24,411 bases of DNA from positions 1 to 24,411 of the forward strand of contig JAKCDN010000005.1 of NCBI GenBank assembly GCA_021841795.1, read 5' to 3'. The notes beneath the pieces are model-generated. The model was not told where the DNA came from, ran no database searches, and saw only the letters and a program-made list of their open reading frames with translations. The DNA comes from Acidobacteriota bacterium (GTDB taxonomy: Bacteria > Acidobacteriota > Terriglobia > Terriglobales > Acidobacteriaceae). Shown piece by piece: positions 16,632 through 22,930 of the stretch. Position 1 is the first letter of the stretch; each line of letters starts with the position of its first letter. The position numbers and the translations under genes are program-made.

Positions 16632-16727
16632 CGTCCCTGGCCACCATTCGTTGCAAAAACAGGTGATTCGCAGCCATCCGGGATTTTTTGTCTGATTCGG
16701 GTTTGAAACGAATGGTGGCCAGGGACG
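16632..16727. repeat. 96-bp element with 26-bp inverted repeats
   Basis: The left arm (16632-16657, starting CGTCCCTGGCCACCATTCG) and the right arm (16702-16727) are reverse complements at 25 of 26 positions around a 44-nt centre that contains a TTTTTT run. Such long, nearly perfect arms are far beyond chance. It could be a miniature inverted-repeat transposable element, a remnant of an insertion sequence, or a structured RNA. I see no flanking target duplication and no coding capacity. Confidence 0.85.
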
Positions 16728-16788
16728 CTACTGAAAAGTTGTGTCAATGGCTGAAAGTTCACATAAATCAGGCGGCTAATGGACTGGA

Positions 16789-16810
16789 GTTGCCCCCAAA
16801 GTTGCCCCCA
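16789..16810. repeat. Tandem 10-bp direct repeats GTTGCCCCCA
   Basis: Two exact copies (16789-16798 and 16801-16810) are separated by two bases. They lie in the gap after the 96-bp element. Closely spaced direct repeats of this size can be integrase arm-type sites or regulator sites; here the role is unknown. Confidence 0.5.
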
Positions 16811-16903
16811 CGTTGTCTTTGCTAGAATCCCGTTAACGCCCTCATGGCGCGATGCCCGTTTCAGGAGATGATTCCGAACCCAAGCTCGTTCTCGCCGTAA
16901 TTG

Positions 16904-17758
16904 CTATATCTTCGACCGGACAGCCGCCATCAACCTGTTTACAAAGGGTGCCGCGCGAACTGCGCGTTCCCGTTTCTGGTCTTCATCGCGGCAGCACTCT
17001 CCGTAACATTTGCCGCTCCAGCACCAACATTCATTCTCCGGCCTGATTGTGGCAAGATGTCCTGCAGGGCTGGATGGAGCGCAAGTTCCCGGCCAATAAC
17101 CGCGCCAGAAGAGATCATTCGAGCGTTGGAGGGCAGCCGCGATGGCTTGCTCACCGGTTCTACGCTCACGGACCAGTTCTATTCCTGTTGCCGTTCTCCG
17201 ATACAATCTGCGCGTTCTCAACCAGACAAGGTATTTGGCTAGATAGATTGCAGTCTGATCGAGCACCTGCTCGACGTGAGTGCGGTCGCCTGTGAACTTC
17301 AGCAAACTCCCCGAGTAGACGCACAGCGCCGGAAGTACAACTCCATTTACAGTGATGCACTTGTCTAGCCGTAGATGCTCACAGTCGCTCACTCGCGGCA
17401 CCATGGGTGGGTCAACCAGGTAGGTTCGGGGCCGTCGTGAGTCAGAGAACTCCAGCGCAAGTACCAAGAATGGCAATGCCGTTCTCGTTAGGAGTTTCTC
17501 GAAGGGCAGTGGTGGGGCATCCGATTCGGAAACATCCAGCCGGCCAGCGTCAACTTGCACGGGGAGATCCCGATCAAGGGCGCGGACCACTTTTACTGCA
17601 ATGGCATCTTCCGAAAAAGGACGGATGAAACCTATGTATGCGTGCGATGCTTCGCTTTTCTCCGGCACTTCGCACGATCTGAACTGATCGTATATTTCAA
17701 GCTCCGGCGCTGCGGAATGCAGCGCCGGAGAAAAGAGCGGATCCGTAACGGCGGCCAA
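16904..17758 (-). CDS. Possible E2-like protein with C-terminal SEC-C-type zinc motif
   Basis: A protein of 284 residues not firmly assigned. The C-terminal part carries ENECWCWSGKCYGECC: cysteines 244, 246, 255 and 256 with SGK-x-Y between them, the exact C-x-C-x8-C-C spacing of SEC-C metal-binding motifs. The centre (about 90-185) resembles prokaryotic ubiquitin-conjugating E2-like folds: strand PFLVLALEF, then PPMVPRVSDCEHLR, His128, a possible catalytic Cys146 in LPALCVYSG, then two helices (THVEQVLDQTAIYLAKYLVW). The E2 reading is inference; the SEC-C motif is directly visible. The start is TTG at 17758, next to the TAA of the DUF3892 gene, with GGGGGG 5 nt upstream, so the pair is almost certainly co-transcribed. 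Codons 10-19 form a perfect hairpin. No E1-like, deubiquitinase or nucleotidyltransferase gene is in the window. Confidence 0.7.
   Translation of the reverse strand: MAAVTDPLFSPALHSAAPELEIYDQFRSCEVPEKSEASHAYIGFIRPFSEDAIAVKVVRALDRDLPVQVDAGRLDVSESDAPPLPFEKLLTRTALPFLVLALEFSDSRRPRTYLVDPPMVPRVSDCEHLRLDKCITVNGVVLPALCVYSGSLLKFTGDRTHVEQVLDQTAIYLAKYLVWLRTRRLYRRTATGIELVRERRTGEQAIAAALQRSNDLFWRGYWPGTCAPSSPAGHLATIRPENECWCWSGKCYGECCRDEDQKRERAVRAAPFVNRLMAAVRSKI
17702..17730 (-). other. Perfect 12-bp stem-loop inside the start of the E2-like gene
   Basis: CTCCGGCGCTGC (17702-17713) and its exact complement (17719-17730) flank a 5-nt loop. It lies within codons 10-19 of the E2-like gene, 28-56 nt after its start. 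There is no following T-run, so a simple terminator is unlikely; it may slow translation or attenuate transcription between the DUF3892 and E2-like genes. Confidence 0.7.
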
Positions 17759-18115
17759 TTAGGCCCCCCAAAACGAATCGGTCCCGTGGGAAGCTGCGGG
17801 TATGGCCGTTACCGGAGGAACGAGCACCCTGTGCTTTTCAGGGCAGTCTTTCAGCCAGTCGAGGTTGTTGGGCCGCTCACCATCTGCCTTGGTCTTCAGG
17901 TACTTCTTGCCGTCGATCTCGACAACGATCACTTCTGCCACATGCCCGTCAGGGCGTTCCGTGTAAAAGGTATCGCCGTAGTGCCCGATGCGCTCGATAA
18001 CCTCGGCTTCGGTGAACTTGTGGAAGGTGTTGCTCGGGCTGTAGCATCCCAAAGCGAAGATGTGCTCGTGCTTCTCGTGTTTCTGGGTACACGTAACCCT
18101 GTAGCGCGTAGCCAT
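17759..18115 (-). CDS. DUF3892 domain-containing protein
   Basis: A protein of 118 residues. The DUF3892 pattern covers most of it: RYRVTCTQKHEKHEHIFALG, then FTEAEVIERIGHYGDTFYTE, then VVEIDGKKYLKTKADGERPNNLDWLKDCP. The family is small, cytoplasmic and of unknown function. The last 25 residues, ending FWGA, are outside the domain. The ATG is well supported by GGAGG 7 nt upstream. Its TAA touches the TTG start of the E2-like/SEC-C gene, giving a two-gene unit. It is separated from the upstream ImmA/IrrE gene by 171 bp containing a strong hairpin and a weak promoter match, so it is probably transcribed independently of that pair. Confidence 0.85.
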   Translation of the reverse strand: MATRYRVTCTQKHEKHEHIFALGCYSPSNTFHKFTEAEVIERIGHYGDTFYTERPDGHVAEVIVVEIDGKKYLKTKADGERPNNLDWLKDCPEKHRVLVPPVTAIPAASHGTDSFWGA

Positions 18116-18190
18116 AGACGGACCTCCAATAGAGTCCAGGTGCGGGTCCGCCTATTTGGATGGTTCTTGCCGATCCCGATCACGTGCGCC

Positions 18191-18218
18191 ATAATCAGGC
18201 TAGGGTACTATCCGGCAA
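18191..18218 (-). promoter_or_regulatory. Weak candidate promoter of the DUF3892/E2-like unit
   Basis: On the minus strand TTGCCG (18218-18213) and GATTAT (18196-18191) are separated by 16 bp, about 75 bp before the DUF3892 ATG. Each box matches the sigma-70 consensus at four of six positions, so this is only suggestive. Confidence 0.35.
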
Positions 18219-18249
18219 AAACGGGTAGCCGGCGGAACTTTTCGCCACC

Positions 18250-18279
18250 AGCCGGTTGTGGTTCCAGCCACAACCGGCT
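18250..18279 (-). terminator. Strong hairpin after the ImmA/IrrE gene
   Basis: AGCCGGTTGTGG (18250-18261) and its perfect complement (18268-18279) enclose a 6-nt loop. The stem begins 7 nt after the ImmA/IrrE stop codon on the minus strand. It lacks a good T-run on either side, so it may be a rho-assisted or processing site instead of a classical intrinsic terminator. Confidence 0.55.
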
Positions 18280-18286
18280 TCATCGT

Positions 18287-18904
18287 CTAACGCCCAAGTC
18301 CTTTCTCAAATGTCTGGATTCGGTACTGAACCGACTCCGTCGAAACTCCGAAAATCTCGGCGATCTCCTCAATCCTGTGCCGACCGTAACGATTGAATAG
18401 CCGTTCAATGCCTTCGGCAGGCATTAGCACTGCTGCCGCAAACGCGTTCGCCTGCCACTCGGTGTCTTCGCACGCTTGATGCCCATTGCGTTCGCGGTGA
18501 AAAGCTACCTGGGAAGTAAGGCTCATGCCTGCTAGCCGGACAATCTGATCCGTATGGAGATAGGCATGTCCCAATTCATGTGCTACGGTTGATCGCGCCC
18601 TCACATGGTCCTTTTGAAGCAGTTGATACGTCTCGCCGCTGAGCACCACTTCAACAACGTTTAACTCTGAATTCCAGCGGGTCATTCCTTCCTGAGTGCA
18701 ATCTTCAACCGCCTCGCGCAGTGCCACGGTCCCGCTTCCGCATACGACGGTTGAGTCGGGGAGTATATCGTCGTAAAAGCCCTTCGCATCGAAGCGGTCG
18801 AGCGGCCCTAGGTTGAGCAGCGTTCGGAGGTCGTGGGCGCACTGCTCGATCGAGAAATAGCTCCGCTTTCTATCGGCGCGAATTCCTGTGAGGGGACGAT
18901 TCAT
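18287..18904 (-). CDS. ImmA/IrrE family metallopeptidase
   Basis: A zinc protease of 205 residues in the ImmA/IrrE (COG2856) family. The HExxH site is at 109-113 in STVAHELGHAYLH, and the third ligand is probably Glu149 in EDTEWQANAFAAAVLMP, which also carries the family signature. The C-terminal 40 residues (RIEEIAEIFGVSTESVQYRI) form a small helix-turn-helix-like tail seen in many members. These proteases cleave partner XRE repressors in response to DNA damage or phage signals, as ImmA does with ImmR in ICEBs1. The XRE gene directly upstream ends 10 bp before this ATG, so the pair is one operon. Such pairs are found in integrative elements and prophages and in stress-response modules; which applies here is unclear. 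Confidence 0.93.
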   Translation of the reverse strand: MNRPLTGIRADRKRSYFSIEQCAHDLRTLLNLGPLDRFDAKGFYDDILPDSTVVCGSGTVALREAVEDCTQEGMTRWNSELNVVEVVLSGETYQLLQKDHVRARSTVAHELGHAYLHTDQIVRLAGMSLTSQVAFHRERNGHQACEDTEWQANAFAAAVLMPAEGIERLFNRYGRHRIEEIAEIFGVSTESVQYRIQTFEKGLGR

Positions 18905-18914
18905 GTTGCCTCTC

Positions 18915-19277
18915 CTACTCGAATAACTCCTGTTGATTCCGAGTCGCGATCTTCAAAATCTCATCAAGTTCTTTGTCCGAGAATCCGCCTCTCGCTAGAG
19001 CGACCAGTGCCTCCAGTTGTTTGTCACTGGCCGAGGCGGGATCCAATTCAATCATCTTCTTCTCCATCCAGGCAGTGGTTATCAAGGTCTTAAGGTCCAG
19101 TCCAAGAACTCGGGAAAGCGCCGGCAGTCGCTCCATCGTGAATGGCGGGCGCTTACGACGCTCCACCTCTGAAACGTATACTGCTGTCACGCCTAAGGCG
19201 TCGGCTACTTCCTGTAGGGACTTGTTCAGCCTTCTTCGATTCTCTCGAACGAGTTCTCCGAAGGGTTTGCCGGTCAT
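18915..19277 (-). CDS. XRE family helix-turn-helix repressor
   Basis: A protein of 120 residues. Residues 6-65 form a Cro/CI-type helix-turn-helix (LVRENRRRLNKSLQEVADAL, GVTAVYVSEVERRKRPPF). The C-terminal 50 residues are helical (LEALVALARGGFSDKELDEI) and likely serve dimerisation or contact with the ImmA/IrrE protease. The ATG is backed by a strong AGGAGGGG. Upstream lie a good sigma-70 promoter (19326-19355) and an AGGTT-N6-AACCT palindrome (19302-19317) at the expected transcription start, which suggests self-repression. With the protease gene it forms an ImmR/ImmA-type switch; the regulated target is probably within the island. Confidence 0.93.
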   Translation of the reverse strand: MTGKPFGELVRENRRRLNKSLQEVADALGVTAVYVSEVERRKRPPFTMERLPALSRVLGLDLKTLITTAWMEKKMIELDPASASDKQLEALVALARGGFSDKELDEILKIATRNQQELFE

Positions 19278-19301
19278 GCTCCCCTCCTTTTCTGGGAAAT
19301 T

Positions 19302-19317
19302 AGGTTGAATTTAACCT
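19302..19317 (-). promoter_or_regulatory. Candidate XRE autoregulatory operator
   Basis: The 16-bp near-palindrome AGGTTGAATTTAACCT is self-complementary at 14 of 16 positions. It lies just downstream of the -10 box of the XRE promoter, covering the likely transcription start, where a bound repressor would block initiation. Confidence 0.5.
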
Positions 19318-19325
19318 CCTGCCTC

Positions 19326-19355
19326 ATAATATAAGGCAATGCCTCAGAAAGTCAA
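19326..19355 (-). promoter_or_regulatory. Sigma-70-type promoter of the XRE/ImmA operon
   Basis: On the minus strand the -35 box TTGACT (19355-19350) is followed after 18 bp by TATTAT (19331-19326), or after 16 bp by the overlapping TATATT (19333-19328). All boxes match consensus at five of six positions. The start codon lies about 50 bp downstream. Confidence 0.65.
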
Positions 19356-19563
19356 TCGTGAAGATTCCGTTCATGATCGAGCCGGTCTCCGCAGCGGACC
19401 GGTGAATCCTGACTTTTGCCAACCTCATCGTGTTTCCAGACCGAATAACTCTGGAAATGTGGCAAAGGCGATTATGTGCAAATTCACCAACTGAAACGCC
19501 ATAGCCCAGCCCCTTTTTCTTCGCGTCAGAACGAGCGCCTCCCTTACCGCAAATCATCTATGT

Positions 19564-19592
19564 TTAGAGGATTATTCGGGTTTATCCGCTAA
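19564..19592. promoter_or_regulatory. hipBA operator 1 (distal palindrome)
   Basis: TTAGAGGATTAT and TTTATCCGCTAA are 12-bp arms, complementary at 9 of 12, with a 5-bp spacer. The right arm is an exact inverted copy of the left arm of operator 2. The TATCC/GGATA core resembles known HipB sites. Confidence 0.65.
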
Positions 19593-19643
19593 AAACAACT
19601 GATCATAAGGCTGTAGTTGCACAATAATTGTAGTAAGCTAATG

Positions 19644-19672
19644 TTAGCGGATAAACCGTATTTATCTGCTAA
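19644..19672. promoter_or_regulatory. hipBA operator 2 (proximal palindrome)
   Basis: TTAGCGGATAAA and TTTATCTGCTAA are 12-bp arms, complementary at 11 of 12, again with a 5-bp spacer. It ends only 12 bp before the hipB ATG and starts exactly 80 bp after operator 1. Binding here would cover the promoter or ribosome-loading region. Confidence 0.75.
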
Positions 19673-19684
19673 ACACGGAGGATC

Positions 19685-20023
19685 ATGAAGACGAATGCTC
19701 TACGCGAAGCCCAGCCGTATCCGGTGGAGCAGGCGCTCCGCAAAGTGGGCGTCAACCTCCGCACAGCCAGGTTGCGGCGCGGCATCACTATCGAGCAAGC
19801 TGCGGTGAAGATCGGCGCGGGCCCTCGTTTGGTCACCGACGCCGAGCATGGAAAGCCCAACATCGACATCGCAGTTTACGCCGCGCTTCTGTGGCTTTAC
19901 GACCTTCTCGGCCCATTCGAGGAACTGGCCAGTCCTCTCAAGGACGAACAGGGATTGCGGCTGGCCAGTCGCCGCGCGCCGATACGCGCTCAGAAAACCA
20001 AAGGACTGAGCAATGACTTCTAA
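19685..20023 (+). CDS. hipB: HipB-like antitoxin, XRE family
   Basis: A protein of 112 residues. Residues about 18-75 form a helix-turn-helix (VGVNLRTARLRRGITIEQAA, VKIGAGPRLVTDAEHGKPNI) in the position and length of HipB antitoxins. The C-terminal tail (about 80-112) is basic and probably disordered, as in other HipB proteins. It is expected to neutralise the HipA kinase by complex formation and to repress the operon through the two upstream 29-bp palindromes. GGAGG lies 3 nt before the ATG. Its last 11 nt overlap the start of hipA, a tight coupling normal for type II toxin-antitoxin operons. The symbol is by family and position. Confidence 0.88.
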   Translation: MKTNALREAQPYPVEQALRKVGVNLRTARLRRGITIEQAAVKIGAGPRLVTDAEHGKPNIDIAVYAALLWLYDLLGPFEELASPLKDEQGLRLASRRAPIRAQKTKGLSNDF

Positions 20024-21278
20024 GCGCCCGACAGAGTGCTTCGTCTACATCACGCTGCCCGGCGCGCGCGAGGCGATCACTGCCGGGAAGTTCGTTCTGA
20101 GTGAGACGCCAACCGGGGATCCAATCGGCCAATTCGTCTATGGACGCACATATCTAGCGAATCGTGATGCTGTCGAGATCGACCCCGTAGAGCTGAAACT
20201 GTCCGACCAAATCTACGAAACCGTTCGACTGAATGGAGTATTTGGGGCGATTCGCGACGCAGGTCCAGACTACTGGGGACGGCGAGTCATTGAGAAGCAC
20301 GCCGGGATTACCAAACTCGGCGAACTCGACTATCTTCTGGAGTCGCCGGACGACCGGGCGGGAGCACTGGGCTTTGGAGAGAATGTCGCTCCACCGGCCC
20401 CGCGCCGCGAGTTCAACCAGACTCTCGATCTCGCGCGTCTGCAGGAGACCGCCGAGGCGCTGATGCGAGATGACCTCCCCAATGACCCGAACGCACCCCA
20501 GGTGCAGGACTTGCTCCTGCTGGGCACTTCGATGGGAGGAGCCCGCCCCAAGGCCGTCATCGAAGACGATGGCGCCCTATGGATCGCCAAGTTCGGGCGA
20601 TCGGATGATCGCTGGAATGCCGAACGCGTCGAAGATGCGATGCTGCGGCTTGCGCGGCAGTGCGGCATCCGCGCCGCAGAAAGCCGTGTGGAGCGAATCG
20701 GCGGCAAGGACGTCCTGCTCGTAAAGCGGTTCGACCGCGCGCGCGCCGGAGACACTTACACCCGCAGCCGCATGATCAGCAGCCTTACTGTATTGCGCGC
20801 CGATGATTCAGCGACTGCGCGTGAGCGCTGGTCGTACATCCTTCTCGCAGAGGAGATGCGGCGCGTGGTTGCCGATCCGAAGGGAGACACGCGCGAGCTC
20901 TTCCGCCGCATCGTCTTCAATGCACTCATCTCCAACATCGACGATCACCCGCGCAATCATGCGCTGATCGCTGCTGAACGGAGCTGGATGCTGTCGCCCG
21001 CCTATGACCTCACGCCTGCCCCGATGGTCAGCCTCGATCGACGGAACTTAGCTATGGAGTGCGGCAATCAGGGACGGTTTGCGAACGAGACAAATATCCT
21101 CTCCGAGCACGCACGGTTCCTGCTTGATCGCGAGGAGGCGGAGAAGATCATCGCTGAGATGAAGGAACAAGTCTCGAAGACCTGGGAAGAAAGCGTCCTC
21201 GCCAGCGGAGCCTCCCAGCGTGATGTCGAGGCAATTCGTTCGGCCTTCGTCTATCCGGGATTCTCCGATCAGAGCTGA
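20013..21278 (+). CDS. hipA: HipA family serine/threonine kinase toxin
   Basis: A protein of 421 residues in the HipA kinase family; E. coli HipA phosphorylates glutamyl-tRNA synthetase and induces persistence. The N-terminal subdomain (about 10-110) includes GVFGAIRDAGPDYWGRRVIE. The Gly-rich loop with the candidate autophosphorylated Ser173 is in GTSMGGARPKA. The catalytic site is SNIDDHPRN (Asp310, Asn315), and the metal ligand is Asp332 in SPAYDLTP. All key residues are present, so the kinase should be active. It overlaps hipB by 11 nt. Its end faces the end of the leftward PD...EAT-motif gene across 28 bp. The substrate in this host is unknown; it may differ from GltX. Confidence 0.93.
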   Translation: MTSKRPTECFVYITLPGAREAITAGKFVLSETPTGDPIGQFVYGRTYLANRDAVEIDPVELKLSDQIYETVRLNGVFGAIRDAGPDYWGRRVIEKHAGITKLGELDYLLESPDDRAGALGFGENVAPPAPRREFNQTLDLARLQETAEALMRDDLPNDPNAPQVQDLLLLGTSMGGARPKAVIEDDGALWIAKFGRSDDRWNAERVEDAMLRLARQCGIRAAESRVERIGGKDVLLVKRFDRARAGDTYTRSRMISSLTVLRADDSATARERWSYILLAEEMRRVVADPKGDTRELFRRIVFNALISNIDDHPRNHALIAAERSWMLSPAYDLTPAPMVSLDRRNLAMECGNQGRFANETNILSEHARFLLDREEAEKIIAEMKEQVSKTWEESVLASGASQRDVEAIRSAFVYPGFSDQS

Positions 21279-21306
21279 ATCCGATGTGAGTCATACGGCG
21301 GCAAGC

Positions 21307-22695
21307 TCATCCCACAGCTTCGTCGAAGAGCCTCCGCGGACTCCCCAGAAATCCCATCATCTTGTGTTGCAGCCGATCCACGGCTTCGAGGCGAGAGCTC
21401 ATGCCGGTGGCCTTCGCAATGGGAAAGAAACGAAAGCGGTAGTCGCGTGCAAACACGATAGCCTTCCAGTCCTTCTCCCTGCGCAAGACCAAGCCGAGGA
21501 ATGCCTCGAACTCATCGGCATACCAGCCGTCCTCCTCTCCATCCAGCTCTACCAATGGATCAAACGACCAAAAGTGTGGCTTAGGGATAGCGGCCACCAC
21601 GCGTGGACCATGACCAAGCAACGCACGGAAAAACTTGTCTTTTCTCACCTTCCCGAGATCCAGAACTATGGTCGTCGAGTTGAAAGGGTGCCAGCCATCC
21701 GTGGACGCTGCAATACCTCCGTCGGTCAAATGGTGCTCGTTGGCATGTGGGAAGAAACCATCCGGGACCGGAATCAAAGCCCTGGGGTTGTGAAGCACTG
21801 ATAGCCCCTGCCCCCAGGGTTCAACGACATTCGGATCGTCCATGTCGTAGGCGAACAGCGCTGAATCCATGGAATCGGGCGACGGATCGAAGACCCGGCC
21901 CACACGCTGCACCTTTAACACATCGTTGCCGAAGCCGCTCTGATAGCCCATTCTCGTGAACTTCGCATGGGTGCCGCTGTTGGAGAAGACGATTGCGCTG
22001 ATGTTTTCAGCGCTCGGAAGATCAAAAAACCCGGACGGAATCGTCTTCTCTCCTAGTGTGTGCGATTCGACCTTGGTGTTTGTGAGCACGAGATCCCCAT
22101 CCTCACTCCAACCGGCCGTTTGCCGGCTCGCATAGACGTACTCAGCCAGGGCTGTATCGCTGAAATGGAGCGAGCCTTCGTCGTGGAAGGCCTGGATCGC
22201 AATCACCAGCGGCAGGCCAGCGCAGTGAGGCTTCTTCCAATACTCCTTGTTGAGCTTTGAGAAAAGAGCGCTTCCGAAGCGCAGCGGCAACTCTTCGCGG
22301 GTATATTCTCGCAGCTCATCTTCGTTCAGACCTTCGATCTTCTTGCCGTACTTTGCGATCACACCTGAGGTTGATGGATTGACGGTAGTGGCCTCTAAAG
22401 CGACTCGTACCCCGTCTCTCTGCACAATGAAATCGGGATTAGGGTGGCTGCGGTCGAGCATGAACCCGGATCGGCTGAAGTAGGCGTAAAGGTAGAGCTC
22501 GAAGAACCTGGCGTCGAATGCGGTCGTCTGCAACTGCTCTTTGAAGTTCCCATCGGGGTCCTCGAAGGACTTGAAGACGTCTTCCAGCATCGCGCGCGCG
22601 GCAACCGAAGTTGCTGCAGTCCGTACGCGTGAAAAGTTGGCATCGAGTTTGTGTTCCGGCACAACGAGGTCAAAGAGCTTGCCCGCTTGACTCAA
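21307..22695 (-). CDS. Uncharacterised protein with PD...EAT nuclease-like motif
   Basis: A protein of 462 residues; I recognise no characterised family. Near the N-terminus a helix with conserved-looking acidic residues (FDARFFELYLYAYF, about 60-73) is followed by NPDFIVQRDGV and then RVALEATTVNP. Asp88 and Glu101 on successive strands, with Thr where a Lys is usual, resemble the core of PD-(D/E)XK enzymes of the E-x-T type. The middle and C-terminal thirds (for example NISAIVFSNSG, HPFNSTTIVLDLG, FRALLGHGPRV) are alpha/beta and soluble. The start is TTG at 22695 because GGAGGAAAG precedes it; an in-frame GTG at 22767 would add a low-quality 24 residues. It is the last gene of a leftward cluster and ends 28 bp from hipA. 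A nucleic-acid or defence role is possible. Confidence 0.75.
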   Translation of the reverse strand: MSQAGKLFDLVVPEHKLDANFSRVRTAATSVAARAMLEDVFKSFEDPDGNFKEQLQTTAFDARFFELYLYAYFSRSGFMLDRSHPNPDFIVQRDGVRVALEATTVNPSTSGVIAKYGKKIEGLNEDELREYTREELPLRFGSALFSKLNKEYWKKPHCAGLPLVIAIQAFHDEGSLHFSDTALAEYVYASRQTAGWSEDGDLVLTNTKVESHTLGEKTIPSGFFDLPSAENISAIVFSNSGTHAKFTRMGYQSGFGNDVLKVQRVGRVFDPSPDSMDSALFAYDMDDPNVVEPWGQGLSVLHNPRALIPVPDGFFPHANEHHLTDGGIAASTDGWHPFNSTTIVLDLGKVRKDKFFRALLGHGPRVVAAIPKPHFWSFDPLVELDGEEDGWYADEFEAFLGLVLRREKDWKAIVFARDYRFRFFPIAKATGMSSRLEAVDRLQHKMMGFLGSPRRLFDEAVG

Positions 22696-22930
22696 CTTTC
22701 CTCCAGCTTGAACCCCTACCCGAGAATAGATCACCCGCCACGGGCTGATTCTCGATCCGCCCCGCACCAGCCAACAGGAGATATGCCCCGCCCACGCCTG
22801 AGATTAAAGTTCTTCTCGCGAGTAGTACTACAACCTCGTTCGCATTCCGGACCGATCTCACGGTCAACCAGGTCCGCGATCAGCTTACATTTCGATTTCC
22901 CGGAATGAGCAAAAGTCTCAAGCAGAGGCG

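Larger units (their letters stand above)
16513..16903. other. Non-coding stretch with repeat elements
   Basis: This 391-bp gap lies between the rightward small membrane-protein gene and the leftward E2-like gene. It holds a 96-bp inverted-repeat element (16632-16727) and a pair of 10-bp direct repeats (16789-16810). The only rightward frames at its end are short and overlap the E2-like gene in antisense. No gene is called. Confidence 0.6.
19278..19684. other. Divergent control region between XRE/ImmA and hipBA
   Basis: This 407-bp gap holds the promoter and operator of the leftward XRE operon on its left and two 29-bp palindromes with the hipBA ribosome site on its right. The middle (about 19360-19560) has a weak leftward open frame of 77 codons that crosses the XRE promoter; I regard it as non-coding. 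Confidence 0.65.

Noticed and set aside
16852..17242. Rightward frames over the end of the E2-like gene
   Set aside because: Antisense to the SEC-C motif region; no ribosome site fits and the translations look random.
19324..19557. Leftward 77-codon frame upstream of the XRE gene
   Set aside because: It runs through the XRE promoter elements, has no ribosome site, and its sequence resembles no protein family.
22670..22867. Leftward 65-codon frame before the PD...EAT-motif gene
   Set aside because: It overlaps the strong GGAGGAAAG-TTG start of the 462-residue gene and has no ribosome site or family resemblance.
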